This document shows, piece by piece, positions 8,654 through 18,204 of a DNA stretch of 38,667 bases. Position 1 is the first letter of the stretch; every line of letters begins with the position of its first letter. The DNA is taken from positions 1-38,667 of the forward strand of contig JALOSG010000004.1 in NCBI GenBank assembly GCA_025458665.1, read 5' to 3'. Source of the stretch: Serpentinimonas sp. GTDB lineage: Bacteria > Pseudomonadota > Gammaproteobacteria > Burkholderiales > Burkholderiaceae_C. Under the pieces are notes generated by a model. The model ran no database searches. It saw only the letters and a program-made list of their open reading frames with translations, and was not told the origin of the DNA. A program made the translations under genes and the position numbers.

Positions 8654-9695
8654 GTCCACGGCGGTTCGGCCCTCGCTGAGCCCCTCCGCGCGGGCCTGGC
8701 AGCGCTTTCGCCGCAACCGGCTGGGCTTCGTGAGCCTGGTGCTGTTCGTGGTGCTGGTGGTGCTGAGCCTGTTTGCCGAGGTGCTGTCGAACGACAAGCC
8801 GCTGGTGGTGCGTTACGAAGGTACCTACTATTTCCCGCTGGTGCAGGACTACCCGGAAACCGTGTTCGGCGGGGATTTTGATGCGCCGACCGACTACCTC
8901 GACCCGTTCATCCGGGAGCGCATCACCGAGGGCAGCAACTTTGCCATCTACCCGCTCAACCCCTATGGGCCGCGCACGCTGAACTACTTTGCCAAGGAGC
9001 CCAACCCGTCCGGGCCGTCGCGCGACAACTGGCTGGGCACCGACGACCGCGGCCGAGACCTGCTGGCCCAGCTCATTTACGGCTTCCGCGTGAGTGTGCT
9101 GTTTGCGCTGGCCCTGACCGCTGTGGGCGTGGTGCTGGGGGTGGTCGCTGGCGCCATACAGGGCTTTTTTGGCGGCAAGACCGACCTGGCGTTCCAGCGC
9201 TTCATCGAGGTGTGGGGCTCCATGCCCGAGCTGTATTTGCTGATCATCTTCAGCGCGGTGTTTGCGCCCAGCATCACGCTGCTGCTGGTGCTGCTCAGTC
9301 TGTTTGGCTGGATGGGTTTGTCGGACTACGTGCGCGCCGAGTTTTTGCGCAACCGCCAGCTGGATTACGTGCGCGCCGCCCGCGCCATGGGCCTGAGCAA
9401 CAGCCAGATCATCTGGCGCCACATACTGCCCAACAGCCTCACGCCGGTGGTCACTTTCCTGCCCTTCCGCATGAGTGCGGCCATTCTGGCGCTCACCTCG
9501 CTGGACTTTCTGGGGCTGGGTGTGCCGCCTGGTACGCCGTCGCTGGGTGAACTGCTGTCCCAGGGCAAGAACAATATCGACGCGTGGTGGATTTCGCTGT
9601 CCACGTTCGCCGTGCTGGTGGTCACGCTGTTGCTGCTCACCTTCATGGGCGATGCCCTGCGCGACGCGCTGGACCCCCGAAAGGCCGACCGATGA
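8637..9695 (+). CDS. yejE: Oligopeptide ABC transporter permease, YejE type
   Basis: A 352-residue partner permease of the DppC/OppC family. A cytoplasmic Ser-rich start and FRRNRLGFVSLVLF lead into the first membrane helix. A long periplasmic segment (about residues 50-125, with TYYFPLVQDYPETVFGGDF) marks YejE. The LGTDDRGRDLLAQLIYGFR motif and the EAA loop (RAARAMGLSNSQIIWRHILPNS) follow. The start is GTG at 8637, inside the end of the upstream gene; no later in-frame start keeps the family N-terminus. Its stop overlaps the next start as ATGA. Confidence 0.92.
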   Translation: MSSSTESTAVRPSLSPSARAWQRFRRNRLGFVSLVLFVVLVVLSLFAEVLSNDKPLVVRYEGTYYFPLVQDYPETVFGGDFDAPTDYLDPFIRERITEGSNFAIYPLNPYGPRTLNYFAKEPNPSGPSRDNWLGTDDRGRDLLAQLIYGFRVSVLFALALTAVGVVLGVVAGAIQGFFGGKTDLAFQRFIEVWGSMPELYLLIIFSAVFAPSITLLLVLLSLFGWMGLSDYVRAEFLRNRQLDYVRAARAMGLSNSQIIWRHILPNSLTPVVTFLPFRMSAAILALTSLDFLGLGVPPGTPSLGELLSQGKNNIDAWWISLSTFAVLVVTLLLLTFMGDALRDALDPRKADR

Positions 9696-11341
9696 ACGCC
9701 CCCGCAGGCCAGAACGTGCAGCCTGGCACGCCGCTGCTGGAGGTGCAGAACCTGAGCGTAGGCTTTGGCGGCCAGCCGGTGGTGCAGGGCCTGAACCTGA
9801 CACTGCGTGCCGGGGAGAAGCTGGCGCTGGTGGGTGAATCGGGCTCCGGGAAAACCGTCTCGGCGTTGAGCCTGCTCAAGCTGGTGCCGCAGGCCGAGGT
9901 GACTGGCACCGCGCGCCTGAATGGCCGCGACCTGCTGCAACTGAGCGAGCGCGAACTGCGTGGCGTGCGCGGCGATGAGGTGGCCTGCATTTTCCAGGAG
10001 CCCATGACGGCGCTCAACCCGCTCTACACCATAGGCAACCAGATTGCCGAAGTGCTCACCTTCAAGAAGGGCCTGCCCCCGCGCGAGGCCCACCAGCGCG
10101 TGCTGGAACTGTTGGTAGCCACCGGCATACCCGAGCCGGAACGCCGCGCCAACGCCTTCCCGCACCAGCTCAGCGGCGGGCAGCGCCAGCGCGCCATGAT
10201 TGCCATGGCGTTGGCCAGCGAGCCCAAGCTTCTCATTGCCGACGAGCCCACCACCGCGCTGGACGCCAGCCTGCGCGTGCAGATGCTGGACTTGCTGGAT
10301 GCCCTGCAGGTGCGCCTGGGCATGGCCGTGCTCATCATCACCCACGACCTGCACCTGGTGAAGCGCTTTGCCCACCGCATTGCCGTCATGGAAAAGGGCT
10401 TGCTGGTGGAGCAGGGGCCTGTGGCCGATGTGTTTGCACGGCCACAACACCCCTACACCCAGAAGCTGCTGAACAGCCGGCCGCAGCGCCCAGCGGATCT
10501 TGACCGCGTGGCCGCCGAGGGCGCCGCGCCGATGAGCGCCCAGGCACTGAAAGTGGCTTACCCCGTGCCATTGCCTGGCTTGAAAGGCTGGTTCAGGAAA
10601 GGCCGGTTTGAAGCCGTACGCGGCATCGACTTTTCCGTACCAGCTGGCCGTACCCTGGGCGTGGTGGGTGAGTCGGGCTCGGGCAAATCGACCCTGGCGC
10701 TGGCCGCGCTGGGCCTGGTGCCACTGGAAGGTACGTTGCAGGTCATGGGCCAGAGCTGGGCCGCCGTGCAAGGCCAAAAGCATGCTCTGCGCGCCCTGCG
10801 CCAGCAAGTACAGGTGGTGTTCCAGGACCCGTTTTCCTCGTTGTCCCCGCGTTTTTCCATCGAGCAGATCGTGGGTGAGGGCTTGCGCATCCACCACCCG
10901 CAGGCCAGCGAGATGGAGCGGCGCGACCGCGTGCTGGCTGCCTTGAAGGAAGTGGGCTTGCTGGGCGGCCTGACTCAGGAGCAGCAACTGGCCTGGCTGC
11001 AGCGCTACCCGCACGAGTTTTCGGGTGGGCAGCGCCAACGCATTGCCATTGCGCGTGCGCTCATTGTGGAGCCGCGCATGCTGGTGCTCGATGAGCCCAC
11101 CAGCGCGCTGGACGTGACGGTGCAGAAGCAGGTGATTGAGCTGCTGCTGCAACTGCAGCGCCAGCGCGGCCTGAGCTACCTGCTCATTACCCACGACGTG
11201 GACGTGATCTGGGCCATGGCGCACGAAGTCATGGTGATGCGCGAGGGCAGGGTGGTGGAGGCGGGCACAACCGAACGTGTGTTGAAGCAGCCCGAGCATC
11301 CATACACGCAGGCCCTGGTGGGCAGCGCTGCAGCGCTTTGA
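9692..11341 (+). CDS. yejF: Oligopeptide ABC transporter ATPase, YejF type (two nucleotide-binding domains)
   Basis: A 549-residue protein with two complete ABC domains in tandem. The first has Walker A GESGSGKTVS, signature LSGGQRQRAM and Walker B LLIADEPTTALD. The second has GESGSGKSTL, FSGGQRQRIA and MLVLDEPTSALD. Each domain ends in an oligopeptide/dipeptide-type C-terminal stretch (PQHPYTQKLL; PEHPYTQALV). It powers peptide import through YejB/YejE. The ATG at 9692 overlaps the yejE stop in ATGA; the longer frame from 9584 is only the shadow of yejE. A GC-rich inverted repeat without a T-run (near 11347-11367) follows the stop and may weakly terminate the operon. Confidence 0.93.
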   Translation: MNAPAGQNVQPGTPLLEVQNLSVGFGGQPVVQGLNLTLRAGEKLALVGESGSGKTVSALSLLKLVPQAEVTGTARLNGRDLLQLSERELRGVRGDEVACIFQEPMTALNPLYTIGNQIAEVLTFKKGLPPREAHQRVLELLVATGIPEPERRANAFPHQLSGGQRQRAMIAMALASEPKLLIADEPTTALDASLRVQMLDLLDALQVRLGMAVLIITHDLHLVKRFAHRIAVMEKGLLVEQGPVADVFARPQHPYTQKLLNSRPQRPADLDRVAAEGAAPMSAQALKVAYPVPLPGLKGWFRKGRFEAVRGIDFSVPAGRTLGVVGESGSGKSTLALAALGLVPLEGTLQVMGQSWAAVQGQKHALRALRQQVQVVFQDPFSSLSPRFSIEQIVGEGLRIHHPQASEMERRDRVLAALKEVGLLGGLTQEQQLAWLQRYPHEFSGGQRQRIAIARALIVEPRMLVLDEPTSALDVTVQKQVIELLLQLQRQRGLSYLLITHDVDVIWAMAHEVMVMREGRVVEAGTTERVLKQPEHPYTQALVGSAAAL

Positions 11342-11434
11342 CCCGGTCGGGGCGGGCTGCAAGCCCCGCCACAGCGGCTTGCGGCATACTAGGCCCCGTA
11401 CCCTTTTGAGCAGGCTTGCTCTGTTGGTTTGAAC

Positions 11435-12241
11435 ATGCCCCCAGCTCCGCACTCGGCCAGCGCCCCTTCTGTATCTGTCCCCCGCCCGCCCGTGGGTGTG
11501 TCCTCGCCCATACGGTGGCTGCGGCTGGGCTGGGCCGACCTGGCCGCGCAGCCGCTGCCAGGACTTTTGCATGGGCTCGCGCTGGCGGGCTTTGGCTGGT
11601 TGCTGGTGCTGCTGGCGCGGGATCAGTTCTGGTGGCTCGCGGGGGCATTTTCGGGTTTTCTGATCGTCGCGCCCGTCATGGCCACGGGTTTGTACGAGAT
11701 CAGCCGCAGGCGCGAACTGGGCTTGTCCACGCCCCTGCGGCACATCTGGGCACTCTGGCGTTCCGGCGACCGGCGGCTGGTGGGTTTTGGCGTCTTGCTG
11801 GGCGCTGCAGGTACTGGCTGGGTGCTCACATCGGCCGGGCTGATCACGCTGTGGTCCGAGGTGCCTGTGCAGCGTCCCATGGACTTTGTGCGCCACGTGG
11901 TGCTGGCCGACTCGCCGGGTTTGTTCGAGGTCTGGGTGCTGCTGGGTGCACTGCTGGCTGCGCCCATGTTCGCCTCCACGGTGCTGACGCTGCCCATGCT
12001 GGTGGACACGCGCGCGCCGGTGTGGCACGCCGTGGGGGAAAGCTGGAGGGCTGTGGCGGTGCATCCTTTGCCCATGGCCCTGTGGGCGTTCCTGATCGCC
12101 TTGCTGGTCATGTTGAGCCTGGGCACCCTGCTGTTGGGCCTGGTCGTGCTGGCGCCCCTGCTGGGCCACGCCAGCTGGCACGCCTACCGCGATCTCGCGG
12201 GCGATGCGCGGCTCGGTAGCCGCTCGTCGCAATCCTTCTGA
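11435..12241 (+). CDS. DUF2189 family integral membrane protein
   Basis: A 268-residue, strongly hydrophobic protein with about six membrane segments. After a Pro/Ser-rich cytoplasmic N-terminus, WLRLGWADLAAQPLPGL and then FLIVAPVMATGLYEISRRRE match the DUF2189 pattern. Function is unknown. The ATG at 11435 is preferred; a TTG two codons upstream (11429) is an alternative. It starts 93 bp after yejF and is followed within 9 bp by the DUF2788 gene, so these two and the ATPase gene beyond them could be one transcript. Confidence 0.82.
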   Translation: MPPAPHSASAPSVSVPRPPVGVSSPIRWLRLGWADLAAQPLPGLLHGLALAGFGWLLVLLARDQFWWLAGAFSGFLIVAPVMATGLYEISRRRELGLSTPLRHIWALWRSGDRRLVGFGVLLGAAGTGWVLTSAGLITLWSEVPVQRPMDFVRHVVLADSPGLFEVWVLLGALLAAPMFASTVLTLPMLVDTRAPVWHAVGESWRAVAVHPLPMALWAFLIALLVMLSLGTLLLGLVVLAPLLGHASWHAYRDLAGDARLGSRSSQSF

Positions 12242-12250
12242 GGAAGCGCT

Positions 12251-12472
12251 GTGCAAGGGTCGGTTTTTGGCTACACCGAGGCGCAGATCGCCCAGTTCGG
12301 CTTGACCTTTGGCGTAGGGGCCTTCATCCTCTACATGTTGTTCATCGTCCTGAATCTGGCCCGCGAATCGAAAGCGGGCAAGTTTGGCACCTTCATTCTT
12401 TTTCTGGTGCTTTCGTTCGGGATGCTGGGATTTCTGGCAAAAAACGCCATCAAGTGGATACTGAATATCTGA
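12251..12472 (+). CDS. DUF2788 family small membrane protein
   Basis: A 73-residue protein with two membrane helices (about residues 17-37 and 46-69) separated by a short, charged NLARESKAGKFGT loop. FGYTEAQIAQFGLTFGVGAFILYM is characteristic of DUF2788. The start is GTG at 12251, with TGAGGAA (overlapping the previous stop) as ribosome-binding site. Function is unknown. The 9-bp and 13-bp gaps on either side suggest cotranscription with the DUF2189 and ATPase genes. Confidence 0.85.
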   Translation: MQGSVFGYTEAQIAQFGLTFGVGAFILYMLFIVLNLARESKAGKFGTFILFLVLSFGMLGFLAKNAIKWILNI

Positions 12473-12485
12473 GCGAGCCGACTGC

Positions 12486-14960
12486 ATGAGTGTGAACACA
12501 CCGACCCATTTCTCCCTGCCCAACTGGGACCACGATGACGAGTTTGTGGTGGGCGACAAAAAACTGAAATGTTCGGCCGAAGGATGGAATGGCAATTCCA
12601 TGTCGGGCTACCTGCTGGACTTCAATCCCGAGGCGCGAAGCATCAAATTGCTGCCTACCGGGGCAGACCGGGCTGTGGTGCTCAAGTTCACGCAGATCAA
12701 GCGCCTGAAGCTGGAGCATCTGGACGGCATAGACCGGGATTTCTCTCCCTCCATCCTGAGCGACGACACGGGGCCCGCCTCTGGCTCGGGGCACTTCTCC
12801 TTCGTCATACACCTGAAGGATGCCGCCATTTTTTCGGGTCTCGCGCACGCCCACAAGCGCAAGTCCTACGGGCTGTGGCTGTTCCCCAAGCGCGCGCTGG
12901 ACGACGATCCTTTCCGTGTCTTCATGCCCAAGTCGGCCATCACCCGGCTAGAGATCAAGAACACGGCGGGCCAGTCCGAACTCGACACCGACTTCAAGCC
13001 GCTGGACTTTGACGACACCGTGGCCGCGGAACTGGAGACGCTGGATCTGGCGGAAGCAGTGAATGCGCCATCTTCCATGGTGGAGAACCAGCAGCAATTG
13101 ATGGCGGCCCTGGAGAATCAGGCCAACCTCAAGCCGGTCCCGATTGGTGAGGCGCTGCGTGGGCTCGGCAAGATTTCCCATGAACAGCTGGCTCTGGCGC
13201 TGCAGCGGCAGAAAGAGGACAAGAAAGTCCCTCTGGGCCAGGTGCTGGTGGACATGAAGCTGGTATCTCCGGCCGACCTGCAGGTGGCGTTTGCCCGCAA
13301 GCTGGGCTACCCGTTCGTGGACCTGAAGAAGTTTCCGGTGGACGTGGGCGCGCTGCGCCATGTGTCTTTTGCCATGGCGAGCCGCCTCAAGGTGCTGCCG
13401 GTGCTAGAGATGGGGAACTCCGTGGTGGTGGCCATGCTGGACCCGCTGCAGTTCAAGGTGATTGAAGAACTGGAGTTCACCACCCAGCGCAAAGTCATTC
13501 CGGTAGTGACCACCAGCACCGATCTGCCGCTGACCATTGCCAAGCTCTACCGCGGTCTTGGTGCGACCGACGAGCCCGTGGATGGGCAGACTGCGCGCGA
13601 TGAGCCTGCCAGCACCGGCGCGGCCAACGGCAGTGGCATGGACGCCATGCTACTGGCGGCGGAGCTGGTGGGCGACCAGGCTGGGCGGCAGGACGAGGAG
13701 GTGCAGATCGAGCAGTCGGACAACACGCTGGTCCGTCTCATCAACTCCATGATCACCGAGGCCTACCACCAGGGCGCTTCCGACATCCACATCGAGCCCT
13801 ATCCAGGACGTGAGAAGCTGGTCATCCGCTTCCGGGTGGACGGTGAGATGCGCTCCTACCTGGAGTTGCCTTCGAGCTACCGGAATGCGCTGGTGGCGCG
13901 CATCAAGATCATGTGCGACCTGGATATTTCCGAGCGCCGCAAGCCGCAGGATGGAAAGATCAACTTCGCCAAGTTCGGGCCCCTGCGCATTGAACTGCGC
14001 GTGGCCACCATTCCCACCTCCAGCGGGCTGGAAGATGTGGTGCTGCGCATACTGTCTTCGTCCAAGAGCCTGCCGCTGGAGGCCTTGCACCTGAGCCAGC
14101 ACAACCTGGCACAGATTGCCTACATGGTGGAACGCCCGTACGGGCTGTTCCTGTGCGTGGGCCCCACGGGCTCGGGCAAGACCACCACCCTGCACTCGGC
14201 CCTGCAGCGGGTGAATACGCCCAACCGGAAAATCTGGACCGCCGAAGACCCCGTGGAAATCACCCAGCGCGGGCTGCGCCAGATCCAGGTCAACCCCAAG
14301 ATAGGCTGGACCTTTGCCACCGCGTTGCGTTCGCTGCTGCGTGCCGACCCCGACGTGATCATGGTGGGCGAGATTCGCGATGGTGAAACGGCGGAGATTG
14401 CCGTGGAGGCGTCGCTCACCGGCCACCTGGTGCTCTCCACGCTGCACACCAACTCGGCCGCGGAAACCATCACCCGCCTGATCGATCTGGGTGTGGACCC
14501 GTTCTCTTTTGCCGATTCCCTGCTGGGTGTTCTGGCCCAGCGCCTGGTGCGCAGTTTCTGCAAGGCGTGTGTGAAGGAATCCCCCATGACGCCCGACCGG
14601 CTGGACGAGCTGGTGGCCGACTACCAGGCGGCGCTGCCCCACGACCATCCCGAACGCGACCGCGACGCGCTGGTCAGCCGGTGGAAACAGCAGCTGGGTC
14701 GGCAGGGCAGGTTGTACGAATACAAGCCTGTGGGTTGCGAGCAGTGTGGCCAGACCGGCTACCGGGGCCGCGTGGCCATCCATGAACTGCTGTCCACATC
14801 GCCCGAGGTGCGGCGCAAGATACAGGCCCGCGGCCGCCCTGACGAGATACAGGCCCTGGCCATGATGGAGGGCCTGCGCACCCTGCGCCAGGACGGTATA
14901 GAAAAGGTCTTGCAAGGCCAGACCAGTCTGGCCGAAGTGCGCTCAGGCGCGAACGCCTGA
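12486..14960 (+). CDS. GspE/PilB-type secretion ATPase with an unusual N-terminal region
   Basis: An 824-residue type II secretion/type IV pilus assembly ATPase. Residues 1 to about 160 form a region I cannot assign. A MshEN-like domain follows (about 215-360: IGEALRGLGKISHEQLALAL, FVDLKKFPVD). The ATPase core has Walker A GPTGSGKTTTLH with Lys565, the Asp box around IWTAEDPVEI, Walker B DPDVIMVGEIRDGET and the His box TLHTNSAAE. A zinc-type CKAC...CEQC cluster with GYRGR lies near residues 695-760. No pseudopilin, inner-membrane platform or secretin gene is in the window, so it is an isolated member whose machine is encoded elsewhere. Calling it gspE or pilB would be a guess. Confidence 0.9.
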   Translation: MSVNTPTHFSLPNWDHDDEFVVGDKKLKCSAEGWNGNSMSGYLLDFNPEARSIKLLPTGADRAVVLKFTQIKRLKLEHLDGIDRDFSPSILSDDTGPASGSGHFSFVIHLKDAAIFSGLAHAHKRKSYGLWLFPKRALDDDPFRVFMPKSAITRLEIKNTAGQSELDTDFKPLDFDDTVAAELETLDLAEAVNAPSSMVENQQQLMAALENQANLKPVPIGEALRGLGKISHEQLALALQRQKEDKKVPLGQVLVDMKLVSPADLQVAFARKLGYPFVDLKKFPVDVGALRHVSFAMASRLKVLPVLEMGNSVVVAMLDPLQFKVIEELEFTTQRKVIPVVTTSTDLPLTIAKLYRGLGATDEPVDGQTARDEPASTGAANGSGMDAMLLAAELVGDQAGRQDEEVQIEQSDNTLVRLINSMITEAYHQGASDIHIEPYPGREKLVIRFRVDGEMRSYLELPSSYRNALVARIKIMCDLDISERRKPQDGKINFAKFGPLRIELRVATIPTSSGLEDVVLRILSSSKSLPLEALHLSQHNLAQIAYMVERPYGLFLCVGPTGSGKTTTLHSALQRVNTPNRKIWTAEDPVEITQRGLRQIQVNPKIGWTFATALRSLLRADPDVIMVGEIRDGETAEIAVEASLTGHLVLSTLHTNSAAETITRLIDLGVDPFSFADSLLGVLAQRLVRSFCKACVKESPMTPDRLDELVADYQAALPHDHPERDRDALVSRWKQQLGRQGRLYEYKPVGCEQCGQTGYRGRVAIHELLSTSPEVRRKIQARGRPDEIQALAMMEGLRTLRQDGIEKVLQGQTSLAEVRSGANA

Positions 14961-14969
14961 GCCTGTTCT

Positions 14970-16229
<1,260 letters not shown>

Positions 16230-16284
16230 GGGCGGGTCTTCCTCGTGGTGTGTGGGGTTCAGGGTTGCGAAAAAATCGTCCGGC

Positions 16285-17373
16285 CTAGCGCGCACCGGCG
16301 CGCTGGGCAAAATGCCAGGCCAGTTCGGCCATGGGCTTGGCGCCCGCGCCCGACTGGCGCGCCTGCGCGCTCGATGCGGTGCCGTCTTCCACCCGCTTGG
16401 CTATGCCTTGCAGAATGGCAGCCAGGCGGAACATGTTGTAGGCCAGGTAAAAGTTCCAGTCGGCCATGAGCTGTTCGGGGGACACCCAGCCCACCTGCTG
16501 GCAGTACAGCGCGATGTATTCCTCTTCCGAAGGAATGCCGAGTTCGGCCAGGTCCAGGCCGGCAATGCCACGGAACATGCCCGGCGGAATGTGCCAGGAC
16601 ATGCAGTGGTAGCTGAAGTCGGCCAGCGGGTGGCCCAGTGTGGAGAGTTCCCAGTCGAGCACGGCCAGCACGCGCGGCTCGTTGGGGTGGAACATGAGGT
16701 TGTCCAGCCGGTAGTCCCCGTGCACCACCGAGACCAGCGCGCTGTCCTGCGCCATGGCGGGCATGTGGCCGGGCAGCCATTCGATGAGCCAGTCCATTTC
16801 GGGAATGGGCTGCGTGATGGAAGCCACGTACTGCTTGGACCAGCGGCCAATCTGGCGCTCGAAATAGTTGCCCGGGCGGCCGTAGTCCGACAGGCCTGCA
16901 GCGGCCACATCGACCTTGTGGAGCTCGGCCAGCACACGGTTCATTTCCAGGTAGTGCGCGCGCCGCTGCTCGGGCGCCATGCCGGGCAGGGATTGCTCCC
17001 ACAGCACGCGCCCTTGCACGTGTTCCATCACGTAGAAAGCGCGCCCCACCACCGACTCGTCCTCGCACAGCACATGCATGTGGGCCACGGGCACGGCGGT
17101 GTGTTCCAGGCCGCGCATGACGCGGAACTCCCGCTCGATGGCGTGCGCCGATGGCAGCAGCTTGGCCACCGGGCCCGGCTTGGCCCGCATGACGTACTGG
17201 CGCGCGGGCGTTTGCAGCCGGTAGGTGGGGTTGGACTGGCCGCCGGGAAACTTCTCTATGGTCAGCGGCCCGGCAAACCCTTCCAGGTTCGCGCCCAGCC
17301 AGCGCTCCAGCGCCGCCACATCGAGGCCGTGGCCGGCGGGCGCTTCGTTCGGGGTGCTTGTCTGCTCTGCCAT
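16285..17373 (-). CDS. Aminoglycoside-phosphotransferase-fold kinase, ACAD10/11 kinase-half or LvaA type
   Basis: A 362-residue APH-family protein. The nucleotide loop region is KFPGGQSNPTYRL. The catalytic loop is VVHGDYRLDNLMF (HGD..xxN), and the metal-binding Asp is in VLDWELSTLGHPLAD. This DWELSTLG form belongs to the group matching the N-terminal half of ACAD10/ACAD11 and the Pseudomonas LvaA kinase, which phosphorylates 4-hydroxyacyl-CoA, rather than to antibiotic-resistance enzymes. The adjacent acyl-CoA dehydrogenase strengthens this reading. I use the ATG at 17373; an upstream in-frame ATG at 17448 lies inside the neighbouring gene. Three 11-bp repeats sit just before the start and no clear Shine-Dalgarno sequence is visible. 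Confidence 0.9.
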   Translation of the reverse strand: MAEQTSTPNEAPAGHGLDVAALERWLGANLEGFAGPLTIEKFPGGQSNPTYRLQTPARQYVMRAKPGPVAKLLPSAHAIEREFRVMRGLEHTAVPVAHMHVLCEDESVVGRAFYVMEHVQGRVLWEQSLPGMAPEQRRAHYLEMNRVLAELHKVDVAAAGLSDYGRPGNYFERQIGRWSKQYVASITQPIPEMDWLIEWLPGHMPAMAQDSALVSVVHGDYRLDNLMFHPNEPRVLAVLDWELSTLGHPLADFSYHCMSWHIPPGMFRGIAGLDLAELGIPSEEEYIALYCQQVGWVSPEQLMADWNFYLAYNMFRLAAILQGIAKRVEDGTASSAQARQSGAGAKPMAELAWHFAQRAGAR

Positions 17374-17378
17374 CGTTA

Positions 17379-17411
17379 TCTTTGTGCTGTCTTTGTACTG
17401 TCTTTGTTGTT
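17379..17411 (-). repeat. Three tandem 11-bp repeats in the kinase gene leader
   Basis: On the plus strand the unit TCTTTGTGCTG (17379-17389) recurs as TCTTTGTACTG (17390-17400) and TCTTTGTTGTT (17401-17411). On the mRNA strand this gives three ACAAAGA cores at an 11-base period, ending five bases before the kinase ATG, and an AACAACAA stretch at the 5' end. It fills most of the gap between the Crp/Fnr gene and the kinase gene. The period of one helical turn could suit a DNA-binding protein; the A-rich RNA could suit Hfq. Both are speculation. Confidence 0.7.
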
Positions 17412-17428
17412 CTAGGTGTGGCTGGGGC

Positions 17429-18148
17429 TCAGTGTTCGGCTTCCGCAATGCGAAGCAACAAAGCCCGGTCGCGCACCACCAGGCCGCCCGGCTCTATGCG
17501 GATGGCGTCCTCGCGCTCCATGGTCTTGAGTTCCTGGTTCACCCGCTGGCGGGACGCGCCCAGCAACTGGGCCAGTTCCTCCTGGGCCAGCTGCAGGCCA
17601 ATACGGGTCTCGTTGCCATCCTGCAGGCAGGGCACGCCGTAGCTGCGCACCAGGTGCAACAACTGCTTGGCCAGCCGGGCGCGCAGGGGCAGGGTGTTCA
17701 AGTCTTCCACCAGCCCGAACAGCGTGCGTATGCGGCGCGCCTGCAGCCGCATGAGGGCTTCGTACAGCTCCACATGCACCGTGAGAATTTTCTGGAAGTC
17801 GCTGCGCATGACGCATAGCAGCGTGGTGGGTCCGTGGGCGTAGGCATCGTGCGTGCGCTGGTCGCCGTCGAACATGGCCACATCGCCAAACCACACGCCC
17901 GGCTCCACATAGGTCAGCGTGATCTGCTTGCCCGTGAGCGAGGTGGAACTCACGCGCACGGCACCCTTGGCCACTGCGGACCAGAAGCTGGGCGGGTCGC
18001 CACGGGCAACGATCAGATCGCCGTCCTTGTAGCGTTTCACATGCGCGCATCGGAGTATGTCGTGTCTCAGGGAAGGAGAGAGCGTGTTGAACCAACGCCC
18101 GGCGTTGATCGCTTCTCTTTCGTCCATTGTCAGAATTGGCTCATCCAT
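17429..18148 (-). CDS. Crp/Fnr-family transcriptional regulator
   Basis: A 239-residue regulator. The N-terminal cyclic-nucleotide-binding-type beta-roll (about residues 20-135) contains DGDLIVARGDPP and VEPGVWFGDVAMFDG. A long helix follows, then a C-terminal winged helix-turn-helix with LQLAQEELAQLLGASRQRVNQELKTME (about residues 187-213). No Fnr-type cysteine cluster is present, so it is not an iron-sulfur oxygen sensor; the ligand is unknown. Its place inside a fatty-acid-type catabolic operon suggests it controls these genes. The start at 18148 is the first ATG giving only family-like sequence; the longer upstream frame is a shadow of the hydratase gene. Confidence 0.9.
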   Translation of the reverse strand: MDEPILTMDEREAINAGRWFNTLSPSLRHDILRCAHVKRYKDGDLIVARGDPPSFWSAVAKGAVRVSSTSLTGKQITLTYVEPGVWFGDVAMFDGDQRTHDAYAHGPTTLLCVMRSDFQKILTVHVELYEALMRLQARRIRTLFGLVEDLNTLPLRARLAKQLLHLVRSYGVPCLQDGNETRIGLQLAQEELAQLLGASRQRVNQELKTMEREDAIRIEPGGLVVRDRALLLRIAEAEH

Positions 18149-18204
18149 GGCGTGTCTTTTGGGTGACTGGGGGCGGGGAGGGGAGTCGCGGCGGCGACGC
18201 GGCG

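Noticed and set aside
9365..12601. A 1078-codon minus-strand open frame opposite yejE, yejF and the DUF2189/DUF2788 genes
   Set aside because: It is His/Gln/Arg-rich with no domain pattern and lies opposite four convincing genes. In GC-rich DNA the third-position GC bias of real genes suppresses stops in an antisense frame.
16285..17373. Antibiotic resistance by aminoglycoside phosphotransferase
   Set aside because: The fold is shared, but the DWELSTLG form and the neighbouring acyl-CoA dehydrogenase place it with acyl-CoA metabolism kinases.
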